Source of the DNA: Flavisphingomonas formosensis | GTDB taxonomy: Bacteria; Pseudomonadota; Alphaproteobacteria; Sphingomonadales; Sphingomonadaceae | Direction: 5' to 3' | NCBI RefSeq assembly: GCF_009755815.1 | Contig: NZ_WRPK01000001.1 | Location: 496,001-560,000, forward strand | Length of the DNA: 64,000 nt | Shown here: positions 1 through 7,275 of the stretch, one piece after another | Layout of the letters: each line of letters begins with the position of its first letter | How positions within the stretch are numbered: position 1 is the first letter of the stretch | Position numbers and translations under genes: made by a program | Notes under the pieces: model-generated | Seen by the model: the letters and a program-made list of their open reading frames with translations, nothing else | The model's database searches: none | Told to the model about the DNA's origin: nothing

Positions 1-1562
1 CGCTGCAGTACAAGCGCAACGACGCGGCCTTCGCGCGCGGCACCTTCCGGGTGCGCGGCGACAATCTGGAGATCTTCCCGTCCCACTATGAAGACAGCGC
101 CTGGCGCATCGCCTTCTTCGGCGACGAGATCGAGGAGATCACCGAGTTCGACCCGCTGACCGGCAAGAAATCGGTGAGCCTGGACAGTGTCCGCGTCTTC
201 GCTAATTCCCACTATGTGACGCCCGGGCCGACGATGAAGCAGGCGACCGAGGCGATCCGCTTCGAGCTCGCCGAGCGGCTGAAGGAGCTCAATGCCGAGG
301 GACGGCTGCTCGAGGCGCAGCGGCTGGAGCAGCGCACGAATTTCGACCTGGAGATGATCGCGGCGACCGGCTCCTGCGCCGGCATCGAGAATTATTCGCG
401 CTTCCTCACCGGCAGGCTGCCGGGCGAGCCGCCGCCCACCCTGTTCGAATATCTGCCTGAGAATGCGCTGCTGTTCGTCGACGAGAGCCACCAGACGGTG
501 CCGCAGATCGGCGCGATGGCGCGGGGCGACCATCGCCGCAAGATCACCCTTGCCGAATATGGCTTCCGCCTGCCCAGCTGCATCGACAACCGGCCGCTGC
601 GCTTCAACGAATGGGATGCGATGCGCCCGCAGACGGTGTGCGTCTCGGCGACGCCCGGGCCGTGGGAGATGGAGCAATCGGGCGGCGTGTTCGCCGAGCA
701 GGTGATCCGGCCGACCGGCCTCATCGATCCGCCGGTGGAGATCCGCCCGGTCGAGAGCCAGGTCGACGATCTGGTCGGCGAATGCCGCGAGACGGCGGCG
801 AAGGGCTATCGCACGCTGGTGACGACGCTCACCAAGCGCATGGCCGAGGACCTGACCGAATATCTGCACGAGGCGGGGCTCAAGGTCCGCTACATGCATT
901 CCGACGTCGAGACGCTGGAGCGTATCGAGCTGATTCGCGACCTCAGGCTCGGCGTCTACGACGTGCTGGTCGGCATCAACCTACTGCGCGAGGGGCTCGA
1001 CATCCCCGAATGCGGGCTGGTCGCGATCCTCGATGCGGACAAGGAGGGCTTCCTGCGCTCCGAGACGTCGCTGATCCAGACGATCGGCCGCGCGGCGCGC
1101 AATGTCGACGGGCGCGTGATCCTCTATGCCGATCGCATCACCGGATCGATGGAGCGGGCGATGGCGGAGACCGACCGCCGTCGCGCGAAGCAGGAGGCTT
1201 ATAACGACGAGCATGGCATCACGCCGGCGACGATCCGGCGTTCCATCTCCGACATCGTCGGCCATCTCGCGTCCAAGGATCAGGTGACGGTCGACACCGG
1301 CATCGAGGATCGGCCGCACATGGTGGGGCACAATCTGCGCGCCTATATCGAGGATCTCGAGAAGCAGATGCGCAAGGCCGCCGCGGACCTGGAGTTCGAG
1401 GAGGCCGGGCGGCTGCGCGACGAGATCAGGCGGCTGGAGCAGGAAGAACTCGGCCTGCCGGTGGAGGAGCATCGCGCGCCGGCCAAGGGCCGCGCGAGCG
1501 AAGGCAAGCCGGGCACGCGCAAGCTGCGCTACGGCAAGACGCAGCGCAAATGGGGCCGATAG
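1..1562 (+). CDS. uvrB: UvrABC excinuclease subunit B, 5'-truncated by window edge
   Basis: UvrB is the DNA-loading helicase-like subunit of nucleotide excision repair; UvrA hands it the lesion and UvrC then cuts. The frame is open from the first bases, so the start lies upstream of the window. Visible are LLFVDESH (DEAD-box-like motif II), [11 protein letters not shown], the SATPG motif, the C-terminal helicase block ending in GRAARN, and the UVR motif near the end ([19 protein letters not shown]), which contacts UvrC. The final basic tail ([13 protein letters not shown]) resembles alphaproteobacterial UvrB. About 520 residues of an expected 700 or more are present. Identity is not in doubt. 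Confidence 0.97.
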   Translation, partial: LQYKRNDAAFARGTFRVRGDNLEIFPSHYEDSAWRIAFFGDEIEEITEFDPLTGKKSVSLDSVRVFANSHYVTPGPTMKQATEAIRFELAERLKELNAEGRLLEAQRLEQRTNFDLEMIAATGSCAGIENYSRFLTGRLPGEPPPTLFEYLPENALLFVDESHQTVPQIGAMARGDHRRKITLAEYGFRLPSCIDNRPLRFNEWDAMRPQTVCVSATPGPWEMEQSGGVFAEQVIRPTGLIDPPVEIRPVESQVDDLVGECRETAAKGYRTLVTTLTKRMAEDLTEYLHEAGLKVRYMHSDVETLERIELIRDLRLGVYDVLVGINLLREGLDIPECGLVAILDADKEGFLRSETSLIQTIGRAARNVDGRVILYADRITGSMERAMAETDRRRAKQEAYNDEHGITPATIRRSISDIVGHLASKDQVTVDTGIEDRPHMVGHNLRAYIEDLEKQMRKAAADLEFEEAGRLRDEIRRLEQEELGLPVEEHRAPAKGRASEGKPGTRKLRYGKTQRKWGR

Positions 1563-1717
1563 CGCCAAGCGGCTGCAGCCGTTGAAAAAGGGTTTGGCGA
1601 GGGGCTGATCCGGCAGACGGCGCGGGCGCGCCGGGGAAGCGCCGTCCATCGCGTCGATTGCGGAACCAACCCCTATTATCGGTGGTTTTCGCGCCATATC
1701 ACAATGAGGAGGCATCG

Positions 1718-1990
1718 ATGACCGCGAGGTTGGCGATGACGGTGGCCTTCGCGGCGGCGCTCGTCGCGATGCCCGTTGGTGCGAACGCGAAAAGGGCGGC
1801 AGCGTTCGAAACCCGGATGCCGGCCAAGATGATCTTTACTGGATTGACTGCCGTCGGTCGCGAGCCCGCCCGCAGCCGCTACATGCTGATCGACGACCTG
1901 CCTGAAACCTATGGATCGAAGCCGCAGGGCGTGCAGGTGCGCTGGCGCGTCAACCGGGTGAAGGTGAAAGTGCCGTTCGCGCTGAACTGA
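1718..1990 (+). CDS. small exported protein of unknown function
   Basis: A 90-residue protein. The ATG at 1718 was chosen because AGGAGG lies at 1707-1712, five bases upstream, and because it gives a clean signal peptide (MTARLAMTVAFAAALVAMPV, then AxA-type GANAKRA). An in-frame extension to 1658 has no ribosome site. The mature part is basic and short and contains a VQVRWRVNRVKVKVPF stretch that could form beta strands. I recognise no family. It stands between uvrB and a lipoprotein gene, so an envelope role is possible but unproven. Confidence 0.6.
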   Translation: MTARLAMTVAFAAALVAMPVGANAKRAAAFETRMPAKMIFTGLTAVGREPARSRYMLIDDLPETYGSKPQGVQVRWRVNRVKVKVPFALN

Positions 1991-2067
1991 TCCGGTCGGA
2001 ACGGGATCTGGCCGGTCTGCGGCATGAGGGGCTTTCCCTCGTCGGGCGGATCGGCGAGGATAGGGCG

Positions 2068-2610
2068 ATGCGTATCGTCCTTCCGTCCGCTCTCGCCGGC
2101 GCGCTGCTGCTGTCTGCCTGCGTGCCACAAACCACCGAGCAAGGCCCACCGCCGCCCCGATTGCCGGTGGTGCTGCCCGAAACGCCGCCCCCGCCGCCGG
2201 TGGCAAGCGAGGATTGGCGGGACATTCCCGTGACGCCCGGCGGCTGGACCTGGCGCAACGACGCGCGCGGATCCGTAGCCATGTTCGGCGTGGCCGGCCT
2301 CGATGCGCAACTCGTGATACGCTGCGATCGCGCGACCCGCCGCATCTATGTTTCGCGCCCGGGCGCCCTGGCCATCGGGCAGGAGGCGATCATGGCTATC
2401 ACCACCTCGGCCGGCACCGCCAGCTATCGCGCGCAGCCGACCGGCGGCACCCCGCCCTATGTGGCGATACAGCTGGGCACGACCGACCCGTTCCTCGACA
2501 AGATCGCCTTCAGCCGCGGCCGCTTCGTGATCGCGACCACCGGCTTTTCGCGCCTGGTGGTGCCGAGCTGGCCCGAATTCGGGCGAGTGGTGGAGGATTG
2601 CCGGAAATAA
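2068..2610 (+). CDS. putative outer-membrane or periplasmic lipoprotein
   Basis: The 180-residue product begins MRIVLPSALAGALLLSACV, a lipoprotein signal peptide with lipobox LSAC, so Cys18 is the likely lipidation site. A Pro-rich linker (about residues 20-47) leads to a globular part starting at EDWRDIPVTPGGWTW. The remainder has small-residue beta-rich sequence and a Cys near the C terminus (VEDCRK) that could pair with the Cys in VIRCDRATRRIY. This resembles lipoproteins common in sphingomonads, but I cannot assign a role. GAGGA lies just ahead of the ATG. Confidence 0.72.
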   Translation: MRIVLPSALAGALLLSACVPQTTEQGPPPPRLPVVLPETPPPPPVASEDWRDIPVTPGGWTWRNDARGSVAMFGVAGLDAQLVIRCDRATRRIYVSRPGALAIGQEAIMAITTSAGTASYRAQPTGGTPPYVAIQLGTTDPFLDKIAFSRGRFVIATTGFSRLVVPSWPEFGRVVEDCRK

Positions 2611-2662
2611 GCGGCGCGCGGCTCGTTTCCTTTCCCGGCGGGCGGGGAAGGAGACGCAGGCC

Positions 2663-2812
2663 ATGATCCGCAAGCTGAAATCCGGGGAATACAGGCTCTA
2701 CTCGCGCAAGACCGATCCCAAGACGGGCAAGCGCCGCAACCTCGGCACCTTCGCCAGCCGCGCGGCGGCGGAAAAGCATGAGCGCGAGGTGCAGTATTTC
2801 AAGCGCCATTGA
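2663..2812 (+). CDS. conserved 49-residue basic protein
   Basis: This short gene translates as MIRKLKSGEYRLYSRKTDPK, then TGKRRNLGTFASRAAAEKHE and REVQYFKRH. AAGGAG lies eight bases before the ATG. I recall closely similar proteins of 49-60 residues in many proteobacteria, with the pattern KSGEYRLYSRK-DPKTGKRRNLGTF; the fold resembles a short beta hairpin plus helix, like the N-terminal Arm-binding unit of some recombinases. No experimental function is known to me. It is co-oriented with the lipoprotein gene 50 bases upstream. Confidence 0.7.
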   Translation: MIRKLKSGEYRLYSRKTDPKTGKRRNLGTFASRAAAEKHEREVQYFKRH

Positions 2813-2953
2813 ATGAGGGAGAGTGCCCGCGGCGCGGATGGCGCGGAAGCCTGAGATGATTGCCAGGAAAATTTTTTAATACAAGTCTTGTTCGGCGACT
2901 CGCGATGATTCACCATCGTCCTCGTTAGCAATTTTGCGAAAGGAGGTGATCCG

Positions 2954-3010
2954 ATGTCTCATGGTTCAGCTGAGAGGTCGGCTCGGTCCGTTCGGGGAAC
3001 GCGGTTCTAA
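2954..3010 (+). CDS. 18-codon ORF with maximal Shine-Dalgarno complementarity
   Basis: Reads MSHGSAERSARSVRGTRF then TAA. The core AGGAGG ends seven bases before the ATG and the full complementarity to the 16S tail spans 14 nt, far more than is needed for initiation. Four of the 18 residues are Arg. The stop codon sits in the loop of a small hairpin, and a strong terminator follows about 50 bases later, so it would be monocistronic. Translation is plausible from the ribosome site alone; the peptide's function is unknown, and the ORF may serve only to recruit ribosomes to the RNA. Confidence 0.4.
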   Translation: MSHGSAERSARSVRGTRF

Positions 3011-3061
3011 AACCGCCAGGGTTTCCCGGGCCGGCACCTTCCGGCCGCTGACCATGTTAGG

Positions 3062-3103
3062 GGATCGCCGGGGTGAGAGCCCCGGCGGTCCTTTTTCGTT
3101 TTT
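3062..3103 (+). terminator. strong intrinsic terminator after the 18-codon ORF
   Basis: A 12-bp stem pairs 3062-3073 with 3080-3091 (one T-G pair) across loop TGAGAG. It is followed at once by TTTTTCGTTTTT. This is the best intrinsic terminator in the window and separates the small transcript from the toxin locus downstream. Confidence 0.85.
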
Positions 3104-3168
3104 GCGGATGTTCGATGTGTCCGTGCTTAGGTGCGAAGTCCCAAAACACGCGGCATCAGCGTCTTTTT

Positions 3169-3283
3169 TCTTCGTCATCCCGGCTCGCCGGGTCGCCTCG
3201 CTGATCCGGGATCCATTAGCCGCAGCGTTGCCGATAAGACGCTACGCTGCGGCAAAATGGATCCTGACTTTCGTCAGGATGAC
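3169..3283. repeat. 115-bp dispersed hairpin repeat, copy 1
   Basis: Near-identical in length and sequence to 20271-20385. The outer ends GTCATCC and GGATGAC are inverted, as are GGATCCATT and AATGGATCC and the CGCAGC/GCTGCG block inside, so each copy can fold into a long stem-loop. It carries no ORF of its own. It behaves like a REP or MITE-type intergenic element. Copy 1 lies directly between the terminator at 3062-3103 and the toxin locus. Confidence 0.8.
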
Positions 3284-3351
3284 GGGTGGAATTGTGGCCG
3301 AACCGATGGGCACCCTAGCGGCAATCCCTGTGGCAATGGGACGAGTTGGCC

Positions 3352-5208
3352 ATGCCAAGAGTCCCACACCCCGATCCGCTCTATCCCGTCGTCTGGGCTG
3401 ATACGCCCAACGGACCGGATAGACCCCCAACCCCCGCCGTCTCCGGCCTGCCGGACGATGACGATCCGTTCCAGCTCAACCTCGACGAAGCGCTGGTGCG
3501 CAAGGCCGACAATGACACGGTCGACCGCTGGAAGACCTTTTCCGGCCCGTGGTTCGACGCGCGCGGCGAGGAGGCCGCGGCACGCTGGAAGGACATCGAG
3601 CAAGGGCTGAACGAGATCGTGCGTCGGCCACTCGGCGAGCTGGCGACCACGCGGCAGCGGAACATGTACCGCGACATCATGGCACCGCGGCTTTCGGCCT
3701 GGGGCGACGAGGCGCGCGCCCATGGCGAACGCGAGACCCAAGCCTTCAACGACAGTGAATCCCGCCGACGTCAGGATCTGGCCTTGGCAGCGATGCGCCG
3801 CGGCGCGCGATTGAATGACATACGCGCCGTAGCGGACGGCGAGCGGCGCCTCGTGGGCGAAGTGCGCGGGCGTAGCCGCCGGCAGGGCCTCGATCCGGAC
3901 ACGGCAAGCGTGGCGGAGAAGGATGCACGAGCTGCGGCGCATGCGGATGTAGTCGAGCATCTGGCGCAGCATGATCCACAGCGGGCGCAGGACTGGCTGA
4001 ACGCGCGCGCCGGAACGATCGGCGATACGGCGAAGGTGGATCGGCTGCACAGCATGCTGCAGCCCTATGTGGCGGAGCAGCAGGAAGACGGGTTGGCCGA
4101 CCTGATCCGTGGGGAGGTCAGCGATCTGGCGGCTCAGTATGTCGCCGTGGATGCGAGGGGGCTCGACGCGGACACCTCGAAACGGCTGAAAGATCGTCTC
4201 GCAAACAAAGCTGCGCGAGGTGTCCAGCCGTCGGGCGATATGTATCGTAGCGGAAGCAAACTTCTCCGCGATTCTTCGGCAGATTCTGATGGCGGGGAAG
4301 AAGCGGCTACGGCACCCGGCGGCCCGGAAGGTGCGCCCGATGTCGCAAACCCGCTTGCCCATACTACGGAAATAGCCGATTCGAATGCCGCAACGGAGTC
4401 TGCGAAAGAAGCTGGCCCGATTCGGCTGTCCGGCGGTTCCCAGGGAGGAATCATCGTTCAAAGACCCGAATATCGCGTTCAGCCGCCCCATTATGAGCAG
4501 TTGCCCGACGGCCGATGGGTATTCGGCCGATACGAAGGTCTACCGGGATCGGGTGAGGCCCATTTTGAGGAATATGAGGATCCGGATCTTGCAGCCTGGA
4601 AAAGCGTGACCTCCTTCGCGGGGGACATGCTGCCGATATTGGGCTCAGTAAAATCCGTAGAGCAGCTTATTACGGGAAAGGATTTGATCTCTGGCGAACC
4701 GATTAATCGTCCGATGGAAGCAGCCGGACTGGCGTTGGGGATCATACCTGGCGGAAAATTGGCTGCGAAAGGTTTTAGGACGCTCGGAAGAAAGCTTGGA
4801 TCAAGAGCCTCTCAGAAGCACGTCGCGAAATATGTAGCTCAAGGCTTTACTCTCAAGCAAGCGGAGTATCTCGCCCAGCCTTATAAGGGAATGGGTCATC
4901 ATTTTATTCCTCGAAGAACGGGGCTTCCTAAGAAACTAAGCGACAGCTCCCTTAATGTTCTGAAGCCGCGAGGCATGACCCGCGGTGAGTTTTACGAATT
5001 GCATTTCAAAGTCGATCCGAAATTTTTCGGCGCCCGATTTCCAAAACGGGTAGGCGGTAGCTGGAGCGGCCGCCGGCTTGGGCTTGAGAAATATGATCGC
5101 GCCGGAAGGCTTTGGCATGGCAGTCCTTCCCCGCTTAAAGCTACTGTCGGCGGCGCCGCTGCCGGCGGTACCGGGGCGTATCTTTACGGGGACAATGAGC
5201 ATGAGTGA
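3352..5208 (+). CDS. polymorphic toxin with pre-toxin linker and GHH nuclease-like C terminus
   Basis: A 618-residue modular protein. Residues 1-185 form a charged helical module that recurs almost unchanged at 5684. Residues about 190-270 are helical and Ala/Asp/Gln-rich, vaguely like phage internal virion proteins (weak impression). Residues about 425-470 (DMLPILGSVKSVEQLITGKD, then IIPGG) match the pre-toxin TG linker seen before polymorphic-toxin tips. The tip has GHHFIPRR with His516-His517, then SDSSLNVLKPRG and GEFYELHFKVDP, which suggests an HNH/endonuclease VII-like metal nuclease. No signal peptide is seen. ATG 3352 was preferred over TTG 3346. Its end overlaps the next gene by eight bases, as toxin-immunity pairs often do. 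Nuclease activity and export route are inferred. Confidence 0.75.
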   Translation: MPRVPHPDPLYPVVWADTPNGPDRPPTPAVSGLPDDDDPFQLNLDEALVRKADNDTVDRWKTFSGPWFDARGEEAAARWKDIEQGLNEIVRRPLGELATTRQRNMYRDIMAPRLSAWGDEARAHGERETQAFNDSESRRRQDLALAAMRRGARLNDIRAVADGERRLVGEVRGRSRRQGLDPDTASVAEKDARAAAHADVVEHLAQHDPQRAQDWLNARAGTIGDTAKVDRLHSMLQPYVAEQQEDGLADLIRGEVSDLAAQYVAVDARGLDADTSKRLKDRLANKAARGVQPSGDMYRSGSKLLRDSSADSDGGEEAATAPGGPEGAPDVANPLAHTTEIADSNAATESAKEAGPIRLSGGSQGGIIVQRPEYRVQPPHYEQLPDGRWVFGRYEGLPGSGEAHFEEYEDPDLAAWKSVTSFAGDMLPILGSVKSVEQLITGKDLISGEPINRPMEAAGLALGIIPGGKLAAKGFRTLGRKLGSRASQKHVAKYVAQGFTLKQAEYLAQPYKGMGHHFIPRRTGLPKKLSDSSLNVLKPRGMTRGEFYELHFKVDPKFFGARFPKRVGGSWSGRRLGLEKYDRAGRLWHGSPSPLKATVGGAAAGGTGAYLYGDNEHE

Positions 5209-5626
5209 GCTTCGCAGCTTCGCCACATTTGAGGCATCATTTCCGGACGATTTATCCGAATCGGAAGATGAAGACGAGGTGACGCCGGGTGGCAGAAATA
5301 TCTGCGTTGCACTGCGGGGCATGCTTCAGAGTCTGGGTCTCAGCGTTTCCGCGGTCGACCAGTATCAATTCTATGGCTGGGAAATGGTCGCCTCAGACGG
5401 AAAATATAAATACTGGCTCATGCTTCAAGGTGCAGAGCCGTGGTTGCTTATGGCAGAGCCCCGAGGCGGTTTTTTAATGCGGAAAGCGCCGGCACAGGAG
5501 GCATTGCGCCAGCTGCTCATTAAATTAAACGCGGAAATTGGTCGCGACGCGCGCTTCGGGGATGTGCTCTGGTACACCCCCGAGGAATATCAGACCGGAG
5601 AGACGGGCGGCGCGCGAACGCCCTGA
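5201..5626 (+). CDS. candidate immunity protein for the upstream toxin
   Basis: A 141-residue acidic protein beginning MSELRSFATFEASFPDDLSE followed by an Asp/Glu run (SEDEDE), with no signal peptide, so cytoplasmic. The start overlaps the toxin stop; ATG 5201 has GGGG nine bases upstream, while in-frame ATG 5195 is closer than is ideal. The family is not recognised. Small size, acidity against a basic nuclease tip, overlap and order all fit an immunity role. GRNICVALRGMLQSLGLSV and QFYGWEMV suggest an alpha/beta fold. The role is inferred from position only. Confidence 0.6.
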   Translation: MSELRSFATFEASFPDDLSESEDEDEVTPGGRNICVALRGMLQSLGLSVSAVDQYQFYGWEMVASDGKYKYWLMLQGAEPWLLMAEPRGGFLMRKAPAQEALRQLLIKLNAEIGRDARFGDVLWYTPEEYQTGETGGARTP

Positions 5627-5645
5627 TCGGTAGGAGGCGCGAGAT

Positions 5646-6238
5646 CCTAGCAGCAATCCCCGCGGCAATGGGACGAGTTGGTCATGCCAAGATTCCCACA
5701 CACCGATCCGCTCTATCCCGTCGTATGGGCTGATACGCCCAACGGACCGAGTCCCGCAACCCCCGCCGTCTCCGGCCTGCCGGACGATAACGATCCGTTC
5801 CAGCTCAACCTCGACGAAGCGCTGGTGCGCAAGGCCGACAACGACACGGTGGACCGCTGGAAGACCTTTTCCGGCCCCTGGTTCGACGCGCGCGGCGAGG
5901 AGGCCGCGGCACGCTGGAAGGACATCGAGCAAGGGCTGAACGAGATTGTGCGTCGGCCGCTGGGCGAGCTGGCGACCACGCGGCAGCGGAACATGTACCG
6001 CGACATCATGGCACCGCGGCTTTCGGCCTGGGGCGACGAGGCGCGCGCCCATGGGAACGCGAGGCGGCGGGCCTTCAACGCAGCGGAATCGCAGAGGCGC
6101 CAGGATATCGCGCTGGCGGCGATGCGGTGCGGCGCGCGGCTGAACGATATGGGCGCCGTGGCGGATGGCGAGCGGCGGATTATCGGCGAGGTACGCGGGC
6201 GCAGCCGCCGGCAGGGCCTCGATCCGGACGCGGCGAGC
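5646..6238 (+). repeat. direct duplication of the toxin N-terminal module
   Basis: From about 5646 to 6238 the DNA repeats 3314-3911, including the 35 bases before the start codon, with only scattered substitutions and a 6-bp length difference near codon 24. Similarity stops abruptly after the codons for GLDPD-AAS. The high nucleotide identity, synonymous sites included, points to a recent duplication or ongoing gene conversion rather than two old genes. Confidence 0.9.
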
Positions 6239-6262
6239 GCACTGGCAAACCGTCTTTCGTGA
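5684..6262 (+). pseudogene. truncated second copy of the toxin N-terminal module
   Basis: Encodes 192 residues from MPRFPHTDPLYPVVWADTPN to QGLDPDAASALANRLS. It matches residues 1-185 of the full toxin, then reads seven unrelated residues to a stop, so it lacks the linker and any toxic tip. The coding potential of the downstream tail (6241-6414) is in the next frame. The likely origin is recombination between the shared N-terminal module and a displaced toxin 3' end, or an internal deletion. The short product might still be made because the 5' context is intact. Confidence 0.7.
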
Positions 6263-6414
6263 TAAGCGCGGATGGATCGCGTCTCTGGGAGATCGGGCGG
6301 GATAATAACGAAATATCGATACGATCGGTGGGAGATCCGAAGCGTCCGGGACGCTGGGAAAAATTTCAGGAAAGCGCCGCGGACTACAGATATAATCGGG
6401 AAACGGGGCGTTGA
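6241..6414 (+). pseudogene. orphan C-terminal toxin tail, out of frame with the module
   Basis: In the frame one base off the truncated copy, the DNA reads PSFVISADGSRLWEIGRDNN, EISIRSVGDPKRPGRWEKFQ, ESAADYRYNRETGR, then stop. The composition is polar and aromatic and unlike the junk of neighbouring frames, and an immunity-like gene follows 165 bases later. That is the layout of orphan toxin tips in Rhs and CDI loci. Too little remains to name a fold. It has no start codon or ribosome site of its own. Confidence 0.45.
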
Positions 6415-6578
6415 GTCCCGTCTTGGATTGTCCGGATTCCATACATTCAATCCTGACCTGCCACGGTCTCCCAAAGCTGTGCGAATCGGCTTGATATGTT
6501 CCCTGAATGTTCTAGAAATATTCGCCTATCCGGGGAAGCTCTGGCTGGTTGCCGGTGAACCACGAAGGGAGAGAGGCA

Positions 6579-7025
6579 ATGAATATTGTCAGTGCGCTGT
6601 TCGCGTTTCTGCTTGCGACCAGTGCAAATGCCCCTTCCCCCTCAAATGATTTGACGCTCTTCAAGGGAACGATCGAAGGCGCAACGTTAATAAATATTGA
6701 TTACGGCGAGGAAGGTCAGGAGCTTATTCTGCCACCAGTGGTTATTGATCTATATCTCGTAAAAATTCGAAATATATCTGGAATCAGGATAAATGATCAC
6801 GCTGTGATAAGAGTGCTGATGCACGGCATGCCTCGTAGCAACGTACAAATTTATATTCTTGCGAGAAAGCAACCTGATGGAGAATTGAAAATTATTACAT
6901 GGGATTTCAAACGTAATGGAATATGTATTTATAGTGATCTTGTAGAGGAGGAAAATTTACAGATTATTTTTCAGGATGTATTAAAAAATCATCGAAGCAT
7001 ACTGCGTAAGAGTTGCCTTGAGTAA
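6579..7025 (+). CDS. AT-rich secreted protein, candidate second immunity protein
   Basis: A 148-residue product beginning MNIVSALFAFLLATSANAPS, a signal peptide with cleavage likely after ANA. GGGAGAGAGG lies just before the ATG. The mature part is beta-rich (ELILPPVVIDLYLVKIRNIS) and ends with Cys. Base composition is strikingly AT-rich with codons such as ATA and TTA, unlike the surrounding chromosome, which argues for transfer. The position behind an orphan toxin tail suggests a periplasmic immunity protein, but no family is recognised and it may be an unrelated passenger. Confidence 0.55.
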   Translation: MNIVSALFAFLLATSANAPSPSNDLTLFKGTIEGATLINIDYGEEGQELILPPVVIDLYLVKIRNISGIRINDHAVIRVLMHGMPRSNVQIYILARKQPDGELKIITWDFKRNGICIYSDLVEEENLQIIFQDVLKNHRSILRKSCLE

Positions 7026-7275
7026 AATACTGTCTGAGTTTCCGTGGGTGGGGCAAGTATGTTTGGGGCATGTGTCTCATCGATTGGCGCACACCATTAT
7101 AATGTGATCAAGGCAACCAATTTAGTTTAAGAAAAGAATTTTTGAACATACCCACACGATCGTGGGGATATGACCTAAGGTCGTGACTACGGACCGTCAA
7201 AGATAAGCTTCAAATAACCTACGACGTTCGTCATCGCCGATCAGGTTGTTGGCGCGAACGATGAAACCAGTGCCG
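7026..7275. other. AT-rich gap with two adjacent palindromes
   Basis: No ORF is supported here. CCCACACGATCGTGGGG at 7151-7167 is a near-palindrome centred on ACGATCGT, and GACCTAAGGTC at 7172-7182 is a perfect inverted repeat four bases further on. The gap is the right edge of the AT-rich toxin locus and also holds the 3' end of the minus-strand hydrolase. The palindromes could be operators, a terminator hairpin or an old recombination edge. Confidence 0.35.

Larger units (their letters stand above)
2937..3103 (+). ncRNA. candidate structured small RNA or leader transcript
   Basis: This stretch has more structure than its 18-codon ORF explains. AAAGGAGGTGATCC at 2939-2952 is the exact complement of the 14-nt 3' tail of 16S rRNA. 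Three hairpins follow: 3001-3006 with 3011-3016, whose loop holds part of the ORF stop codon; GGCCGG at 3029-3034 with CCGGCC at 3041-3046; and the terminator at 3062-3091 with its T tract. No long coding region fits. It could be a ribosome-targeting RNA, an attenuator, or the mRNA of a tiny peptide. I cannot match it to a named RNA family. Confidence 0.4.

Noticed and set aside
2939-2952. Sequence matching the 3' end of 16S rRNA, considered as an rRNA fragment
   Set aside because: It is the complement of the 16S tail, only 14 nt long and correctly spaced from an ATG, so a ribosome-binding site is the better reading.
2934-3401. 155-codon plus-strand frame across the small transcript, terminator and hairpin repeat
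   Set aside because: It crosses a strong terminator and a non-coding repeat and has no coding character.
6272-6649. 125-codon plus-strand frame over the orphan toxin tail
   Set aside because: It overlaps both the coherent tail frame and the start of the 6579 gene, is Arg/Cys-rich and has no supporting site.
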